Assembly: GCA_022661535.1 (NCBI GenBank)
Contig: JAKULF010000009.1
Location: 1,736,001 to 1,800,000 of the forward strand
Length of the DNA: 64,000 bases
Source of the DNA: Eutypa lata
Lineage: Eukaryota > Ascomycota > Sordariomycetes > Xylariales > Diatrypaceae
Direction: 5' to 3'
Numbering within the stretch: position 1 is the first letter of the stretch; the number at the start of each line of letters is the position of its first letter. Both the position numbers and the translations under genes were made by a program. Below, one piece after another: positions 22,024 through 34,700 of this stretch. The notes below the pieces were generated by a model, which had not been told where the DNA came from, ran no database searches, and worked only from the letters and a program-made list of their open reading frames with translations.

Positions 22024-22991
22024 TCAAATCCAGTTAAGTCCACCACTGACGCTGATGTACTGTCCGGTGATCCAACCGCTCAATGGCGAGGCGATGAGTA
22101 GCACGGCGTCCGCGATCTCTCCTATAGTTCCCATCCTGCCTTCCAGTCTCGTCATGGCCAACATCCTCAGCACCTCGGGGTGATCATCAGGAGGCGATAT
22201 CTCGGTTTTCGTAACGCCGGGTGCGATCGCATTAACCGTGATACCGAACTTCCTGCCAAACTACGCGACGCGAAAAAAGGTATTAGTGTTAAGAACCATC
22301 AGGCAGAAGCTGTCACAGACGGACAATCCGGGGGGGGGGGGGGACATTACCTCCAAAGACCAGGTATAAGTGAGTGAGTCGAGTGCCGCTTTCAATGCGG
22401 AGTAGACGGGAGAATGCAGACCCATCCTAGATAAGCATGTGCTAATGTTGATGATACGTCCGCCGCGAGGCATGTACGGAAGAGCAGCTTGGACGAGAAG
22501 CAATGGTCCCTGGAAATTGGTATGGAATACCGATGTCATTTCTTCAGGTGTAACATCGACTGTCGGAGTCATCGGGGCGATCGCGGCATTGTTGACTGCA
22601 GTGTATTTTGTTAACAGCTGAGCTTACCGTCGTCGTTGTCGTCGCGATCATCACTCGCATCTTGCTTTGTGGACTAGGAGGAGGAAAACCTACCGAGAAT
22701 ATCGATCTTGTCGGTGTTGAAGGCAGCTAGAGTCTCTTTGACGAGCTTCTTCGCTTGCTCCGGGTCTCCGACATCCCCACGCACGACGGTGGCCTTCCCG
22801 CCTTTGGCCTTGATACTCTCCGCGAGCTGGGCTGCCCTGGGCGCGCTGGAGTCGGAAACGTAGTTGATGGTGACGCTGGCGCCTCGGGTAGCGAGCGCCA
22901 CGGCTATTGCGCCGCCGATACCATTAGGTCTTCCCGAGCCGGTGATGATGGCAACCTTGCCTTGGAAGGACAGATCGTTTGTGACAGACAT
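22024..22991 (-). CDS. Short-chain dehydrogenase/reductase, FabG-like
   Basis: Predicted minus-strand join of 22991..22694, 22595..22351 and 22260..22024, 259 aa. Classical SDR with the nucleotide-binding TGSGRPNGIGGAIA near the N-terminus, NNAA after the fourth strand (formed exactly by splicing intron 1: DIL/VNNAA), the catalytic Ser in IINIST, the YxxxK pair in VYSALK, and the usual C-terminal GWITGQYISVSGGLNWI. Length and motifs match 3-oxoacyl-ACP reductase-like SDRs, cytosolic NAD(P)(H) oxidoreductases; the substrate cannot be told. Intron 1 is 98 bp; intron 2 (90 bp) contains a run of 14 or more C on the coding strand just after its donor. Both junctions keep phase. The next gene upstream is the regulator-like gene on the same strand about 1.3 kb away, which leaves open, without proof, that it controls this enzyme. 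Confidence 0.9.
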
Positions 22992-24322
22992 TTTGAAATG
23001 ATTCTGAGAGATTGGAGCGAACGTTTGCTATTGTAAGGCTTGCGAGGGATGCAGTGATGATTCGGGCTTGCCGTGAAACAACGAGTCGTGAGTCGGCATT
23101 TCTGTCTTTGAACCCCTTTATATAGAGTTTTATATAACCCTCGGAATCCATCTCTGACCGATTTCTAATCAGAGCCATTATTCAGCTCTCGCGTTTAGCT
23201 AAAGCAGCGCCGGCGCGAAAAAAAGGATTCTTGATATCCGGCTTCCGTCGTGTGGGGAGTGAAGTTTCACATTTGGATAAAAGCCTCTCCATCCAGACCA
23301 TTTCACGCCGCAATAGGCAATTGGTATCCTTCCAGGTGCTTCGGTACCTAGCAGGAAAAAGAGGCAAGAACTTGGAAATGGTTCGTTGAAATTGGGAGAT
23401 GACGGGAAGTAGGCACACGATCGATATACATATGGGTCTGAAGGACGAGGCTTGGACGAAAGGGGAAATCGGTCACCCCTGTACTGCATATATAGTACTC
23501 AAGGGGATAGTAGAAGTTAGTACGCGCTAGGCATTGACATTTTGAATTGAAAGACTTGATTGGTGCAAAGGAGTCCATAAGTATCTTTTATACAAATTAA
23601 TATAAAGGATATACACAGGTCTATATGAATACCTTGATACGTGTTGGTTAAAGTGAATAATTTGATTGGTTGACAGTTGTGGCGATAGTGGTGGAAGGGT
23701 TATGGCTTGATAGCCGAAGAATACTCCGATACAAATTTTCGCTATTGGTATGAGCTGAATAAATTAATGCCTGGCACGGTATTAACTTCTACTACCCCCG
23801 TGAGTTATAGCGGATGCTTGAGGCGGCGAGGGAAATACGTTGGCATCGTTCATCTTCCACGTTCCAATGGGTTGACAGCTTTGTTGAGGTGCTTGATATT
23901 GGATGTGCTGTACCTAATTATAGCGTTTCGCCCTTTTACTTTGTTAGATAGATAACTATACGTACGATGTTTAGAATAAATAGGGGTACGCTAATAGCGT
24001 CCAGGGGTAATGTTCCACTATCAACCCACCACGCAACAATCTCTGTACCCTCCGCAACTCAAGACATAAAACAGACAATACAGTCGCCAGAATGCCATAA
24101 TTACTGAACTCGGGCGTCTGAAAGTTGGATATAGCTAGCCAACTCCGCCAAGAGGTAATTCAGGGACCGATGTAATCGTATTCCACTTATCTGACAATGT
24201 TTCACCCAACTGATTAAGTAGCTGGCTGAGTGTCTCGTCACCCCGCTCCAGGTTCTCGCATCTTAGCTCAGTCGAGTTGAACTCTGTCTCTGTCTTGGTC
24301 ATGTTCGACTTGGACTACTACT
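22992..24322. other. Intergenic, reductase promoter
   Basis: Upstream region of the reductase and 3' flank of the regulator-like gene. Short open frames on both strands show no domain. Nothing else is recognisable. Confidence 0.6.
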
Positions 24323-26048
24323 CTACGCGGCATGATCATATGATATGCCACACGCAGCGGTCTTGGAAAGGTGTAACATCGACATTACATCCTCTCCCAA
24401 CAACATACACTCTTCTTCCCAGAGCCTTTCGAACCACGGCATAGGACTTATCCGCTCCGTGACGCCTCTCCAGTTCCGTAACCCTGCAGCCCTCATCTCG
24501 GCCACGAGTCTGACTTGTGCACCCTGGCGCTCGTTCCGCTCCGTCGCCGCGATTCCCGCGATGGTCAGCAGCCACAGCCGCAGCGTGAGAAATTCGGGAC
24601 CGTCCATCTCAGAATCCATCAAAGCGCCGGTGATGGTGATCGGATAGGACGGGAGAGCACTCGGGAAGCTGTCATATTTGCGTCTAAGCGATATGATGAT
24701 CGCGAGGGCCGCCAGCGCACATGCCTTGGCGAGAGGGGGGGAGGCCACAGACATTATCGGAGCGGAATCGGACAGTGCGCGGTGGGCTATCGGATCGAGA
24801 AAGAGACTAACGGATAGGCTGTCTCTTTCGATACCCGGCATTGCTGACTGGGTTTCAAGCCAGGCAGCTAACCTCTTCAGGTCACGGTATACATGCACGA
24901 CACTCGACATCTCCGGTGATATACTGAGCATGAGCGTAGTCATATTTTCCATTTCACGTGAGATTTCTAGCGGCGGCGGCAGCAATATCGGGAGCAGGTC
25001 AGCCGGCAGAGCGTAGTGAGGCAGGTGGTTCTGCATCAAGGCTGTGGTGATGTCAATCCTAAGATGTCTTGGTAAACTCGCCAGGACTCTCTCATGGGAA
25101 GGTTGGGGGAGCTTACCACATGATCATCAGCCTGACTTGAGCCGGCAGACTACCGGTGCCCCCTCCAAGGTCGATTATCCCTCGCAGGCCGGCGAAATGG
25201 ATTGCCGCCTGAGCAAAGTCCTGACACGCGTACTAACAAACCGGTAAGCATGAAAAAAGAGTTTCCCGTGACCATTGCAATCTCATCTCATACATTATAG
25301 CATATGAACCCGATAATAGCCTTTATGACGGGCGTCTCCAAGCTAGCCCGTGGACTCGCGCTGGCGATCGAAGAGTTAATGCAGCGCAGCCCAACCGCGT
25401 ATCGGCGTTCACAGATCGACACCCCCTTGCCAACGTCGCGAACGACAGCGTCGCGCATGGCCGGGCTGATGAGAAGATCCCGGAAGGACCGGGAGTTCGC
25501 AGGCGCGAATGGGAACAAGAAGCACTGCCGCCGTTGTGGTGAGAGAGCTGTGTAGCCAGACGATGCTACAGAAGATTAGCGTCGGCTTCGGATTTTCTGT
25601 GCAAGAAGGTAGGTTTGAGAATACGAGACTGGCTTGTCGTGTTGCCGTTTAGGGCCAAGGCTATGGTATACAGGGCAAACGGGTCCATTCCCCAGCCGTC
25701 GTCGAGGATCTGGAGCGGATGTTCGTTCCAGAATGGACGAGACAAGCCGGCGGCGACGGGGCGTTCTAGAGTATGAGACTCGACTTCGAGATCTTCGCCC
25801 TGTAAACTCGACACCGCGGAATTAACAGGCTTCGCCACAGCGGTGATGTCGAGTCTCGACTGCGCAAGTGGTGGTGGTGGTGGTGGAGGCGAGCGTAACT
25901 TCAGTGGAACTTGGGCATTCTTCCTCGTCTTTCGCCGCGCTTTGCCTATACCTTCCATTACATACGTCCGAATCTCCTTTCCCGTCTTGCGGTCCTTCAA
26001 CCTCTTGTCCTGCGTGAGGTTGACGAACAGATACTTTTGCGAGTCCAT
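24323..26048 (-). CDS. Fungal transcription-factor-domain protein (no zinc cluster)
   Basis: Predicted minus-strand join of 26048..25625, 25565..25294, 25220..25117 and 25058..24323, 511 aa; the four lengths add to an exact multiple of three. The N-terminus (FVNLTQDKRLKDRKTGKEIR, then VMEGIGKARRKTRKN) is the pattern seen at the start of many Pezizomycotina proteins that carry the Fungal_trans_2/DUF3468 region without a Zn2Cys6 cluster. Then come a Pro run, a WGMDPFALYTIAL segment, and the helical middle region (FAPANSRSFRDLL, INSSIAS.SPRASLET, AIIGFICYN, FAQAAIHFAGLRGIIDLGGG). Intron 1 uses a less usual GTATTC donor, with GCTAAT branch and TGTAG acceptor; introns 2 and 3 have GTATGA and GTAAGC donors. 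The exon 1/2 junction is the weakest part, and a second acceptor at about 25549 also keeps the frame. A regulatory role is inferred only from family resemblance. Confidence 0.72.
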
Positions 26049-27369
26049 CTCTGCTATCGGTGGGAGCTTAGAGTAGAGGAATCAAGTGATGGTGAGGGGA
26101 TAGACCACCAAAGGACTGGACCGGGAATGATGGCACATCAAACAAATGGCATTTCTAAGGTCTGTTAGGGAGTGAGACGAATTGATGCTGACTAATGTGG
26201 CCGCGTGGGTAGGGATATAACTAGGTACAGACGGGTGTGGTCGGTGAGATTAGGTGGGGTGTATTCTTAGACCCGTCCGATTTCTATCCGGCACCGACTG
26301 CTTACGTAAAAACGAGGGTATAAATTCAAGTTCACATGATGAAGGGTAGAAGATCTCGAAAAGTAAATATGCTACGAGCCAGAAGGGTCACGGGAGAACA
26401 TAATTAGTTACTTAATTATGCTGAAGGCAATCGCTCGTTCGTTCATTTAAGGATATCTCTAAAAAATGTCTCCGTCATCAACAAACACAAACATCCATTC
26501 GTGTCAGACACGCATATAGACAGACAAACGTCTACTATGTAGAAAGAACACAATTGCTATGCCATGCTATGTCGTACCAAGCCGTCATATCCCCTATCCC
26601 CTGTCCCCCTCAAAACGCCAGGTTGCGGAAGAGCTACTACAACACGAAAAGCGCCGATATTACTTAGGAAGATGCACAACATTGCAGCCAGCCAGCCAGC
26701 TAGCTTCCCTTACATTCCCTTGCCCCTTCCTCTACTACATGACGATGCTCCTTTATGCCCGTAAAATGCAAATACCGCTTGTACATGCCGTTCCCCTCCC
26801 TTCCCTCCCCTTTCATATGATGCAAAGTAAAGCGCGCCTCACTATCGACTGCTGGTTCTTGAAGAAGAGAGGGTGGGTGATACAGACAGAAGTCCAGCCC
26901 TTCGTCTGACGGTCTAGGTGGGTATGTAGGTATTTGGAACGTTAAAAACAAAAACAAAAATAAGGCAACATAAAAAGAACGAAATCGCTAGCATGCAGAA
27001 AAGAAAAAAAGGCAAAAACAAAAATAACAAAAATGGGGTATCATAGCCGGAAATTATCGCCGTTTTCTGTCCCACCCTCTTTTATTTGTCTTACCACATC
27101 CTCTTGGTGGTAGACTGTAAAATCGTGATCGTATCGTCGTTGACACTTTGTGGTGGTGGTACATGCATGTGTATATGCTATCGCTCGCTGTATGCTCGCT
27201 GGGCTTCGAGGCTGGAATGAGAATGGAATAAAGGAAATTTGAAATGGTGGAGCTCCTGATGATGGCTCTAGTCGTTCGTCCATGATATGGGATCATTAAC
27301 CACAACTAGCCTTACTTGCCCGTAGACTTTGCTCCTGGCCCATGGTGAGGACCCTAGAAACGGAACATA
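26049..27369. other. Intergenic between two minus-strand genes
   Basis: Promoter side of the regulator-like gene and 3' flank of the FNIP-like gene. It contains A-rich runs near 26941-27030 typical of 3'-flanking DNA. No coding frame is supported. Confidence 0.6.
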
Positions 27370-30300
27370 TCACCCATCGTTCGCTTCGACGTTGTCTAAC
27401 CAGCCTCGCACAGCAACCCGTAATGCGCTTTCCTTCTCCCGGTTTGCCAGGTAGTCGCTGCGCTGGTTTTCCTTCTCTCGCTGCTGAATCACTTCTTGGA
27501 CGATGTTCTCTAGGGCAGACAGTACTACGGTCTTGCATTCCACGCGGGGAACTTCATGGAAGTCAAGTTGGGCGCTCGGTCGGGCGTCGCGCGGCGAGGG
27601 CGCTTCCGACGCCGCGCTATCGCGTCGGTCTTCTCGCCGTTTGCTGACAGACCGCGACGAGGTGGCCGAGGTTTCTTTGCTCACGTCGCTGCTATGCGCT
27701 ATGACGCGCTCCACGGCATCGATGAGGGCTTCATCGAGTGTCACTAGATCTTCCTCCTCGATCTTATCTTCGATTGGCTGTTCGTATGGAGACAGCGCCG
27801 GGGTCATGTAGGAGGATCCCGCAGTCAATGTGTAACCGCTACCTCTGTCCACCGCGATCTTCGGCCTTACAAGGCGGCGGTAGCGGAATCGCTTGATGGT
27901 GAAGTTGGTTGTGTCGGCAACGATTGCTGTACTGACGTCGACCCATCGTTCCGTTGGCCACTCAACCGGTAATGAGTTTGGGTGAATTGCAGGTGTTGGT
28001 TCTGCCTTAAGAGCCTCCTTCACTTGGTCTAGTAGATCAGATTGTGGTGGTATCGCTTGCAGGGTGAAGTCGGGGTGGAATCTCTGGAGCCAGCCTGCAA
28101 CGTTTTGTGGGACATCACCATCTATAGCAACTCTAGAGAACTGCTCGAAGCTATCTAGCCCGCTGCCAATCCCCGGCGTTGACAGGTAACCGCTACTTGA
28201 TGGGGAACTGACGGCCGTTTCAAAAGAAGTCAAATAATCGGGAAATGGAACGTCAACGTCTATCACACCATCATCGTTATTGATAGATGTCTTGACAGGC
28301 GACTCGAATGCTCCGGTTGGGTCTGGCGTCCTTGTCTTCGGTTCGAACTGTTCAGTAAACCCACTACCCTCTGACCTTCTAGGCGTGTCCGGCGTGTCGT
28401 CTAGACCTGTGCCCCTCTGGGTTCGGCCACGCGATGCGCTTTCCAGCAATTCGGCCTCTTTCACCATTTCCGTGAGCTTATCTCTACTTCCAGAGGTGGT
28501 CTTGATCGGCGATGAAAGTGGACTGTCCTGACTCGTCGGGAACTCTAAAGGTTGTGATGTGCTAGAAGTCGACTCACGCCGCCTGTTGCTCCACAATCCG
28601 CTAATCACGCTGCCCCATCGAGAGCTCTGGCGAGAGTGCGAGCTTGTATGGCTAACGCGACTGCTGTCACCCCTAGTAAGAGTTCGTTTCAGATCGTCGG
28701 CGGCCGTGCTTCCACTACTCTCAGGTCTAACACTACGTCGTGTATTGGATCGATGTGTCGTCGTGAAATGTGGAATAGCAGAATCGGGCGTGATGGTGTT
28801 AGTGGTCGCGGCGCTGCTCTTTCTAGTATTAAGATCGCTCCCTGCAATTGGAAGATTTGTCGGTTTGGTTGACGTTACATCGGACGACCTCCTTTCGTGT
28901 TGGGTATCGATACTTAAATGAGCTAGTTGTGCCGGAATCCCAGTAGCCGATCTTGTAGTAGCTTGTGATTGAATACTGTAACTTCGGGTGTGCGATGCCC
29001 CCCTTCCTCCCGTTCGGCGATTTATTTTCCTACGTAAAGATTCTTCCTTAAGCATAGGAACAACGAAGGTCGGTGGCGAGTGACCGAATGCGGCGAAGGA
29101 TGCCGATGTGGCCGGCCGAAGTGGTCGCACGGCCGGAAGCTGCTGATTCCCTGGGAGAAACGCGGCAAGCAGGAATACCAGTCTCCTAGCAGCCATCTTG
29201 TCTTTAGCGACAATTATGGTGCGGGATGGTAAGGAGGTATCTTCCTCCTCGTTCTTCGCCTTTTGTTGTTGGTAATGCCGCTTTCTATACCAGACCGGAC
29301 TCAAGGCCTGAAGCCACTCTTGATGGGTGGCCAGGAATCCGGTTAGGAGGTTGAAGAAGAAAAAGCCCTGCTCCTTACCACCGGCCCATCTGGCCACCCA
29401 TCTCGCCTCTTCCCTCCATGGACCCCAGCGACCCTGCCCAGTTACAACCCTGGTCGCTCTAAGACCAGATACAATTCTAATCCGTGCATTGTCGATTTCG
29501 TAGCTTATCCGTTGCTCGTTCATTAAGCAGTTCGGCGATAGCGCCACGAGCTTTGCATTAGTTTTAGGTGGCTTCATTTGTGACGGGTCTGACCCCCGTC
29601 TGCTGTTGAGGGACGCACTTCGGGCGATTTGGGCCGAAGTAGCCTGGGGATACGGGTCTGCTGTCGCATGATCCGCCTGTTTCAGCATGGGGAACAAGGT
29701 CATAGCGACGGTGCACTGGAGCTGGGTGAGAGATCGCATAATCACATCCCAGTGCTGTGTTATCGCATCCATTCGGTCTTCCACATCGTTGCTATACGTC
29801 GATTCAAGGGGATCGTGCCCAAGCCCCGAACCTACCATGGTCCACCCGGATCGTCGTGCTGAGCCGAAGGAGGAAGGGAACGCATCTTGTTGCTCGTTGT
29901 AAGAACTCGACCCTCGAAAGATAGGTTTTGATGCGGTTGCGCCAATATGAGATGGGTTAGAGGGAAGCTGCAACACAAGCGCAACAGCATACATGGGGGT
30001 TCTTTTCTGTTTTGGCAGCGGCTTCTTTTTCTTGGTCTTCTCGTCCAAGGAATAAGGGAATGGAAAGCCGCTTCCGTCTTCTGAGATGGGCGTGTCGAGA
30101 TCATCATTAGGTAAATTGACCGGGAAAAGACGCGTCACGAGGATCTTCTTACGCTCCGCTTGCCGAGTCGGTGCGGTCGATGATGAGACCGGTGGGATTG
30201 CTGACCCCGAAGTGTAGGACTGTGCCAGCCGGCTTGTTCTCGCGCTTGATCTTCCCATAGACCCTCGACCATCTCCAACGTAAGAACTTGATATATCCGA

Positions 30301-30981
30301 CGAGCGCGGTTCACAAGGAACAATGTGCACTTTAGTTGACGTCCCCTTGTATGACATGACTTCCGTGTTGGCGAATATGCAGCTGGAGAAGCTGGCCAGT
30401 TCCTCCCTATACTCTCTGGCCGCACGTTGCGTCTCCGTTTCGACATAAGTGTAGTTGCGACTCTGGATGGAAGAACGACGGTCAAACGCGCCTTGTCTCG
30501 GTTGAGGGCTTCCAGGTTGGATCACTAAGGGACTTGCTGGCTGTCCGATACTACCCTTTCTCGGTGATCTAGGTACGCGGCGCGGATCTGTAATGTTTGA
30601 TGGTGCCGCTTGGCTCGTGAACGGTCGGTCTCCCGCAGAGTTGACGGTTGGTCCAGGGTGGCTGTCAAACAGTAACGAGGGGTTTACGGAACCCAAACTA
30701 TCCTGCATAATAATAATGCGGACATCGCGCACGTCCAGGTCGATATCCCCATCGTAATCAAAGGCATTTGCCGAGATAGCCGATGGTATAGATGATATGG
30801 TCGAGAGCGGAAACACTTGATCATGGCCAGCACAGAGCGCGCTGATATCCGGGAACAAGAGGCTACGAGTATGTATGTCTTCCTGGATTGACTCGGGCGT
30901 CGGGTGAGACGATGGTGAGGACTCGTACTGTGAGTCACCGTTCCCCGTCGCCGAAGTCAGGTTGAATAGTCTACCCAACAT
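27370..30981 (-). CDS. Folliculin-interacting protein (FNIP/Lst4) family
   Basis: Single uninterrupted frame of 1203 aa from the first Met. The N-terminal block DIDLDVRDVRIIIMQD (about residues 78-93), the segment with FANTEVMSYKGTSTKVH, and ILVTRLFPVNLP followed by RTPMYAVALVLQLP follow the order of the FNIP N-terminal and middle domains. A folded C-terminal region includes EQGFFFFNLLTGFLATHQEW and RTIIVAKDKMAARRLVFLLA, a DENN-like module. In yeast Lst4 pairs with Lst7 (folliculin) at the vacuole as a GTPase-activating complex that relays amino-acid status to TORC1. Ser/Thr-rich disordered spacers fill residues about 100-200 and 680-960, which explains the length against yeast Lst4 (about 830 aa). 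Family assignment is based on motif order recalled from knowledge, not a search. The minus-strand neighbour upstream is a long desert, so it has its own promoter. Confidence 0.8.
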   Translation of the reverse strand: MLGRLFNLTSATGNGDSQYESSPSSHPTPESIQEDIHTRSLLFPDISALCAGHDQVFPLSTISSIPSAISANAFDYDGDIDLDVRDVRIIIMQDSLGSVNPSLLFDSHPGPTVNSAGDRPFTSQAAPSNITDPRRVPRSPRKGSIGQPASPLVIQPGSPQPRQGAFDRRSSIQSRNYTYVETETQRAAREYREELASFSSCIFANTEVMSYKGTSTKVHIVPCEPRSSDISSSYVGDGRGSMGRSSARTSRLAQSYTSGSAIPPVSSSTAPTRQAERKKILVTRLFPVNLPNDDLDTPISEDGSGFPFPYSLDEKTKKKKPLPKQKRTPMYAVALVLQLPSNPSHIGATASKPIFRGSSSYNEQQDAFPSSFGSARRSGWTMVGSGLGHDPLESTYSNDVEDRMDAITQHWDVIMRSLTQLQCTVAMTLFPMLKQADHATADPYPQATSAQIARSASLNSRRGSDPSQMKPPKTNAKLVALSPNCLMNEQRISYEIDNARIRIVSGLRATRVVTGQGRWGPWREEARWVARWAGGKEQGFFFFNLLTGFLATHQEWLQALSPVWYRKRHYQQQKAKNEEEDTSLPSRTIIVAKDKMAARRLVFLLAAFLPGNQQLPAVRPLRPATSASFAAFGHSPPTFVVPMLKEESLRRKINRRTGGRGASHTRSYSIQSQATTRSATGIPAQLAHLSIDTQHERRSSDVTSTKPTNLPIAGSDLNTRKSSAATTNTITPDSAIPHFTTTHRSNTRRSVRPESSGSTAADDLKRTLTRGDSSRVSHTSSHSRQSSRWGSVISGLWSNRRRESTSSTSQPLEFPTSQDSPLSSPIKTTSGSRDKLTEMVKEAELLESASRGRTQRGTGLDDTPDTPRRSEGSGFTEQFEPKTRTPDPTGAFESPVKTSINNDDGVIDVDVPFPDYLTSFETAVSSPSSSGYLSTPGIGSGLDSFEQFSRVAIDGDVPQNVAGWLQRFHPDFTLQAIPPQSDLLDQVKEALKAEPTPAIHPNSLPVEWPTERWVDVSTAIVADTTNFTIKRFRYRRLVRPKIAVDRGSGYTLTAGSSYMTPALSPYEQPIEDKIEEEDLVTLDEALIDAVERVIAHSSDVSKETSATSSRSVSKRREDRRDSAASEAPSPRDARPSAQLDFHEVPRVECKTVVLSALENIVQEVIQQREKENQRSDYLANREKESALRVAVRGWLDNVEANDG

Positions 30982-31766
30982 GTTTAATTCTCAATGAGAC
31001 CCTCGAGGGACTGCGTCTCAAGAGAGGGAAAAGACCGAGTAGTCTAGGGCGCACGGGTGAAAGGACATTAACATGCTTCCATCGTACACTGCCGAGTTCC
31101 CACCAAAACCATTGTCACATAGAAAGCCATAAGTGCTAAGGAAGGTTGATTGTGGTCTGCCCGATGATTCCGAATCTTAGTGAATATGAGTATATGAATG
31201 GATAGAGGGTAGCCGGTGATGTTTGCTAGAACCTTCTCAATATCTTGGTATGCAATACTTTTCCTAGGATTATAAGTAACCGATTGGATAGTCACTGTTG
31301 AATTCGGAGTTAATAAATGAGAAGAGACAAGGTTAGATAGAAGGTCAGCGAGATGATTTCTCAGCCGTTAGACTTTATTGGCCCGCTCGTAGGTGCTTCA
31401 CCCGTAATACGAGACGGAGGCTTGTGAGAGGTGGAGTTGACGAATTCTCTTTACAAGCCCAACGAGTCAACCACCCAGTGAATCTTGTCCGCCAGTCGAT
31501 CGTCAGTGTCTACCTATTAAATAGTTTGTAGTCGAGGCGTTATGAAGTAGATATCCCGTGTCGCTATTGTCGTGACTTTTGAATATCGTGTTAGAATGCA
31601 TGCTAGCGAGGGTATGGAATACATAAGTAGGTTAGGTAGTAAATAAGTACCTAAAGTTAGATTCCGAGATGATGGACGTTGTGGGAATCATGTACGAAAG
31701 AAAGCGGACGATCTTAGGACTCCCCGCCGGAAATTGATTTGATGGGTAAGCTAGTGAAGTGAATTC

Positions 31767-31796
31767 ATAAATCATAGAAATCATAGAAATCATAGA
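31767..31796. repeat. 10-bp tandem repeat (AAATCATAG)
   Basis: Three adjacent copies of AATCATAGAA-type units. Confidence 0.85.
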
Positions 31797-34700
31797 CGTG
31801 CAGAATTAAGCTGAGTTTCTTAATCAGATGGCAGTTGTAAGCTAGCAACCTAGTAGTCACGGATGTAATTCAAGTACGTAGAGTAGACCGTAGGTGGTGA
31901 ATGAGTAAAAGAGGCGAGTGGTGAGTGAGGCTTGAGTAACGTTCGGGAGCTTTGGCCGGGTATGACGTTTAATCGATGAAGATTGTATGGCATATGTCGG
32001 GCGGCAGATCAAGGGAGATTTGAACCGACATAACGGGTCATCATCTCCAGTTGTTTTTGTACCATTTATGATTACCAACTCGAATATGGGGTCTGACTTC
32101 TGATAACAACCCTGGGGAACAGGGTCAACGTGTCTAATGTAGCAGTATTATTCGAATATAATGTGTAGAAGAGGAGGATAAGGATAAGAAGATTGAAGAC
32201 ACGCGAGTATCAGGTCTGTAGGTATGGAGAAGCAGGTATGTAGGCATGAGGCATGCATTGTGCTTTACAGTAGTACGGAAGGTTACTTAGACAATAACTA
32301 CATACTACATACTACATACATACGTACCTAAGGATTTGGTAGCCCTTGGTAGTCATCAAGTTGTTAATGCACCAAGCAAACTTAGTCGAACCAATTATCT
32401 AATAACAACTCTTAGGACACCACTGAATACCTCACGCTATATCTGCTATACAAGGAATCTATATACATACATGTATACAAACTATACATAGATTATACCT
32501 ACATAACATGTATATTGGAGGCATCCTATGTAGATGGCTAGCTGCATGGGCGGTTGATTATCATCAGAATCACCATCTTAACAAAAAGATTTAATACGCA
32601 TGAGGTTCTGGAATGAGACGACGCCCTCCACTCCTCTTCGCCGATTTCCCAGGATGCCAGGATGCGCGTAGAATAGAATCTGGCGGTGAAAGTCCAAGTT
32701 TGCAACACCAAATGCTAAAAAGTTGGGTACTACTAATGTTAGGAAAATAACGTTTTTCTAGTGGTGCATCCGGAATTTCTTGGGACGCTAGCAGGGATTC
32801 CTTGTACTGAATTTGAGATCCACCCTAACTAGTCGTGCGTACATACCACATACTTCGTACATACAGCTGGTTTAGCCTGTGGCTTCATGGGCCCTACAGA
32901 AGCCTACAGAAAATCCCCACAGGCCGCACCCCTCCGACCCCACCAACCCGGTGGCCCCACAACGAGACTAACTGGGGCAAGCCACTGAACCATGTAGAAT
33001 CTTAACTGACCAAGCCAGACTGACAGACTGATGATGACTCTTGTTGCTCTGATTCCCCCTCCTCCATTTTCTAGAATTACAACGCTCCAGCCTTCCCATA
33101 TGAGATACTTCCCTTCTTTTCTAAATGCAGTAAAAGCAACGGCAGAGTGGTATTGGAGAACGCTTGCCGAAAATACATACATCTCAAAATGCATCGTAGA
33201 TCCAAACGCCTATAGCGCTGCTGTGCGGCGTCGATTCCGTATTCAGAAGTCTGTCACCTTTAGCTAAACTCCTATTGGCTATATGCACCCAGATCTTCCT
33301 GGTTCTAAAAGAGGGACCGGTGTGCGACTGACTTGCATAGCAACGCGAAGTGTCAGTGGTTGAACCGCTTTGGGGGGCCATCTGATTATGACAATGTTAA
33401 AAAACGTGGATGTCTTCTTATTGGGCTTCATCGACCACGCATGCATGAAAATGAACGCATCTACACTATTATGTATACCATGTATGACTTGTCCTTCCCT
33501 ACTTTACACGTAGGTATGCACTCCAAACTAGTGTAGTGTGTAGTAGCTATTTACACAGATAATTCAAGGCATCTGTGTGTATCATAAGAGTGTGCAGATA
33601 TGTACGTAGATACGAACTAAAAATCACATAGCAGTATAGTAGGAATCCCATGGGAGGCTATTCGCTAATATAGTTGTTTACTATACCTTGATTAGAGTAG
33701 TGAGTAGGCAACCTGACTGATGCTGAAAAACCACGCAGCAGCCAGGGATGTTCCCTTCATATAATTATTGCTTTTTCAGGGCTCTCAAATGACACTAATA
33801 ACGCGTAGTTAAGGGCATAGGCGAGGGGCTGAGGGGCTCGATGCAGAGCCGTTCTTAGGTAAATCGGACTAGATCCGTTCCGATGTGGATGCTAACCTAG
33901 TGTAGTAAATATAATAGCCGACAACACTTGAATAAGAAAATTCGGTATGTTATTAAGTAGTCTCCCGCTTCGGATCATTCTTGATGAGCAGATGAGCTGA
34001 GAGTCCTACAGGCGACGATGATGCAGATATGGCGGTGAACTTCAAATGTTCATACCTACCTACTTGGGTACTTTATGCCGGCTTTAGGAATCATTGGCCA
34101 AAGTCTCTGGATTAATAATAGAACACATTCGAAAATTCGACACAGACGCTGTGTAACCACCCTGACTTGTAAGCAGCATGATGAGCAGATGGCCTAGCCT
34201 GACAAACAAACAGTTCTCTCAACAATACAGATATCCGGGCCCATGATATCCTTAAATCGCATAGTAAACGTAAGGCTTAGCAACCTTCTAATTCGTCACG
34301 TTGCGTTACTCATTAGTTTATCCGAACTCCTTCATAACCGTCTCTTAAATCTCTTGCCTCCTTACCTGATGATATTTACCCTTACATACATTTATTTACC
34401 TACTCGACAACTTGGTATGCAGATATTTAAAGGTCAGCTCGGTCCAACTTACGATAATCTAGGTTAATCGCGCCGTCCGTCCTGCGGCCCTCCGTCGGCT
34501 ATGCGAGCCGCGGCTGGACCATTCTGTTTAATAATAACTCAAACCTTGGAAGGGAATCTAGATCTTAGTGAATTATCTCCAAGGGCGCAAAAGCCGGCAG
34601 TCATATTGATAATACTAGTCTAAGCCTTATCGTGGTTCAAGTGTTAGCATACATCGCACATGCATGCATGCTTATATGGACTGATGAAACCAGGTACCCT

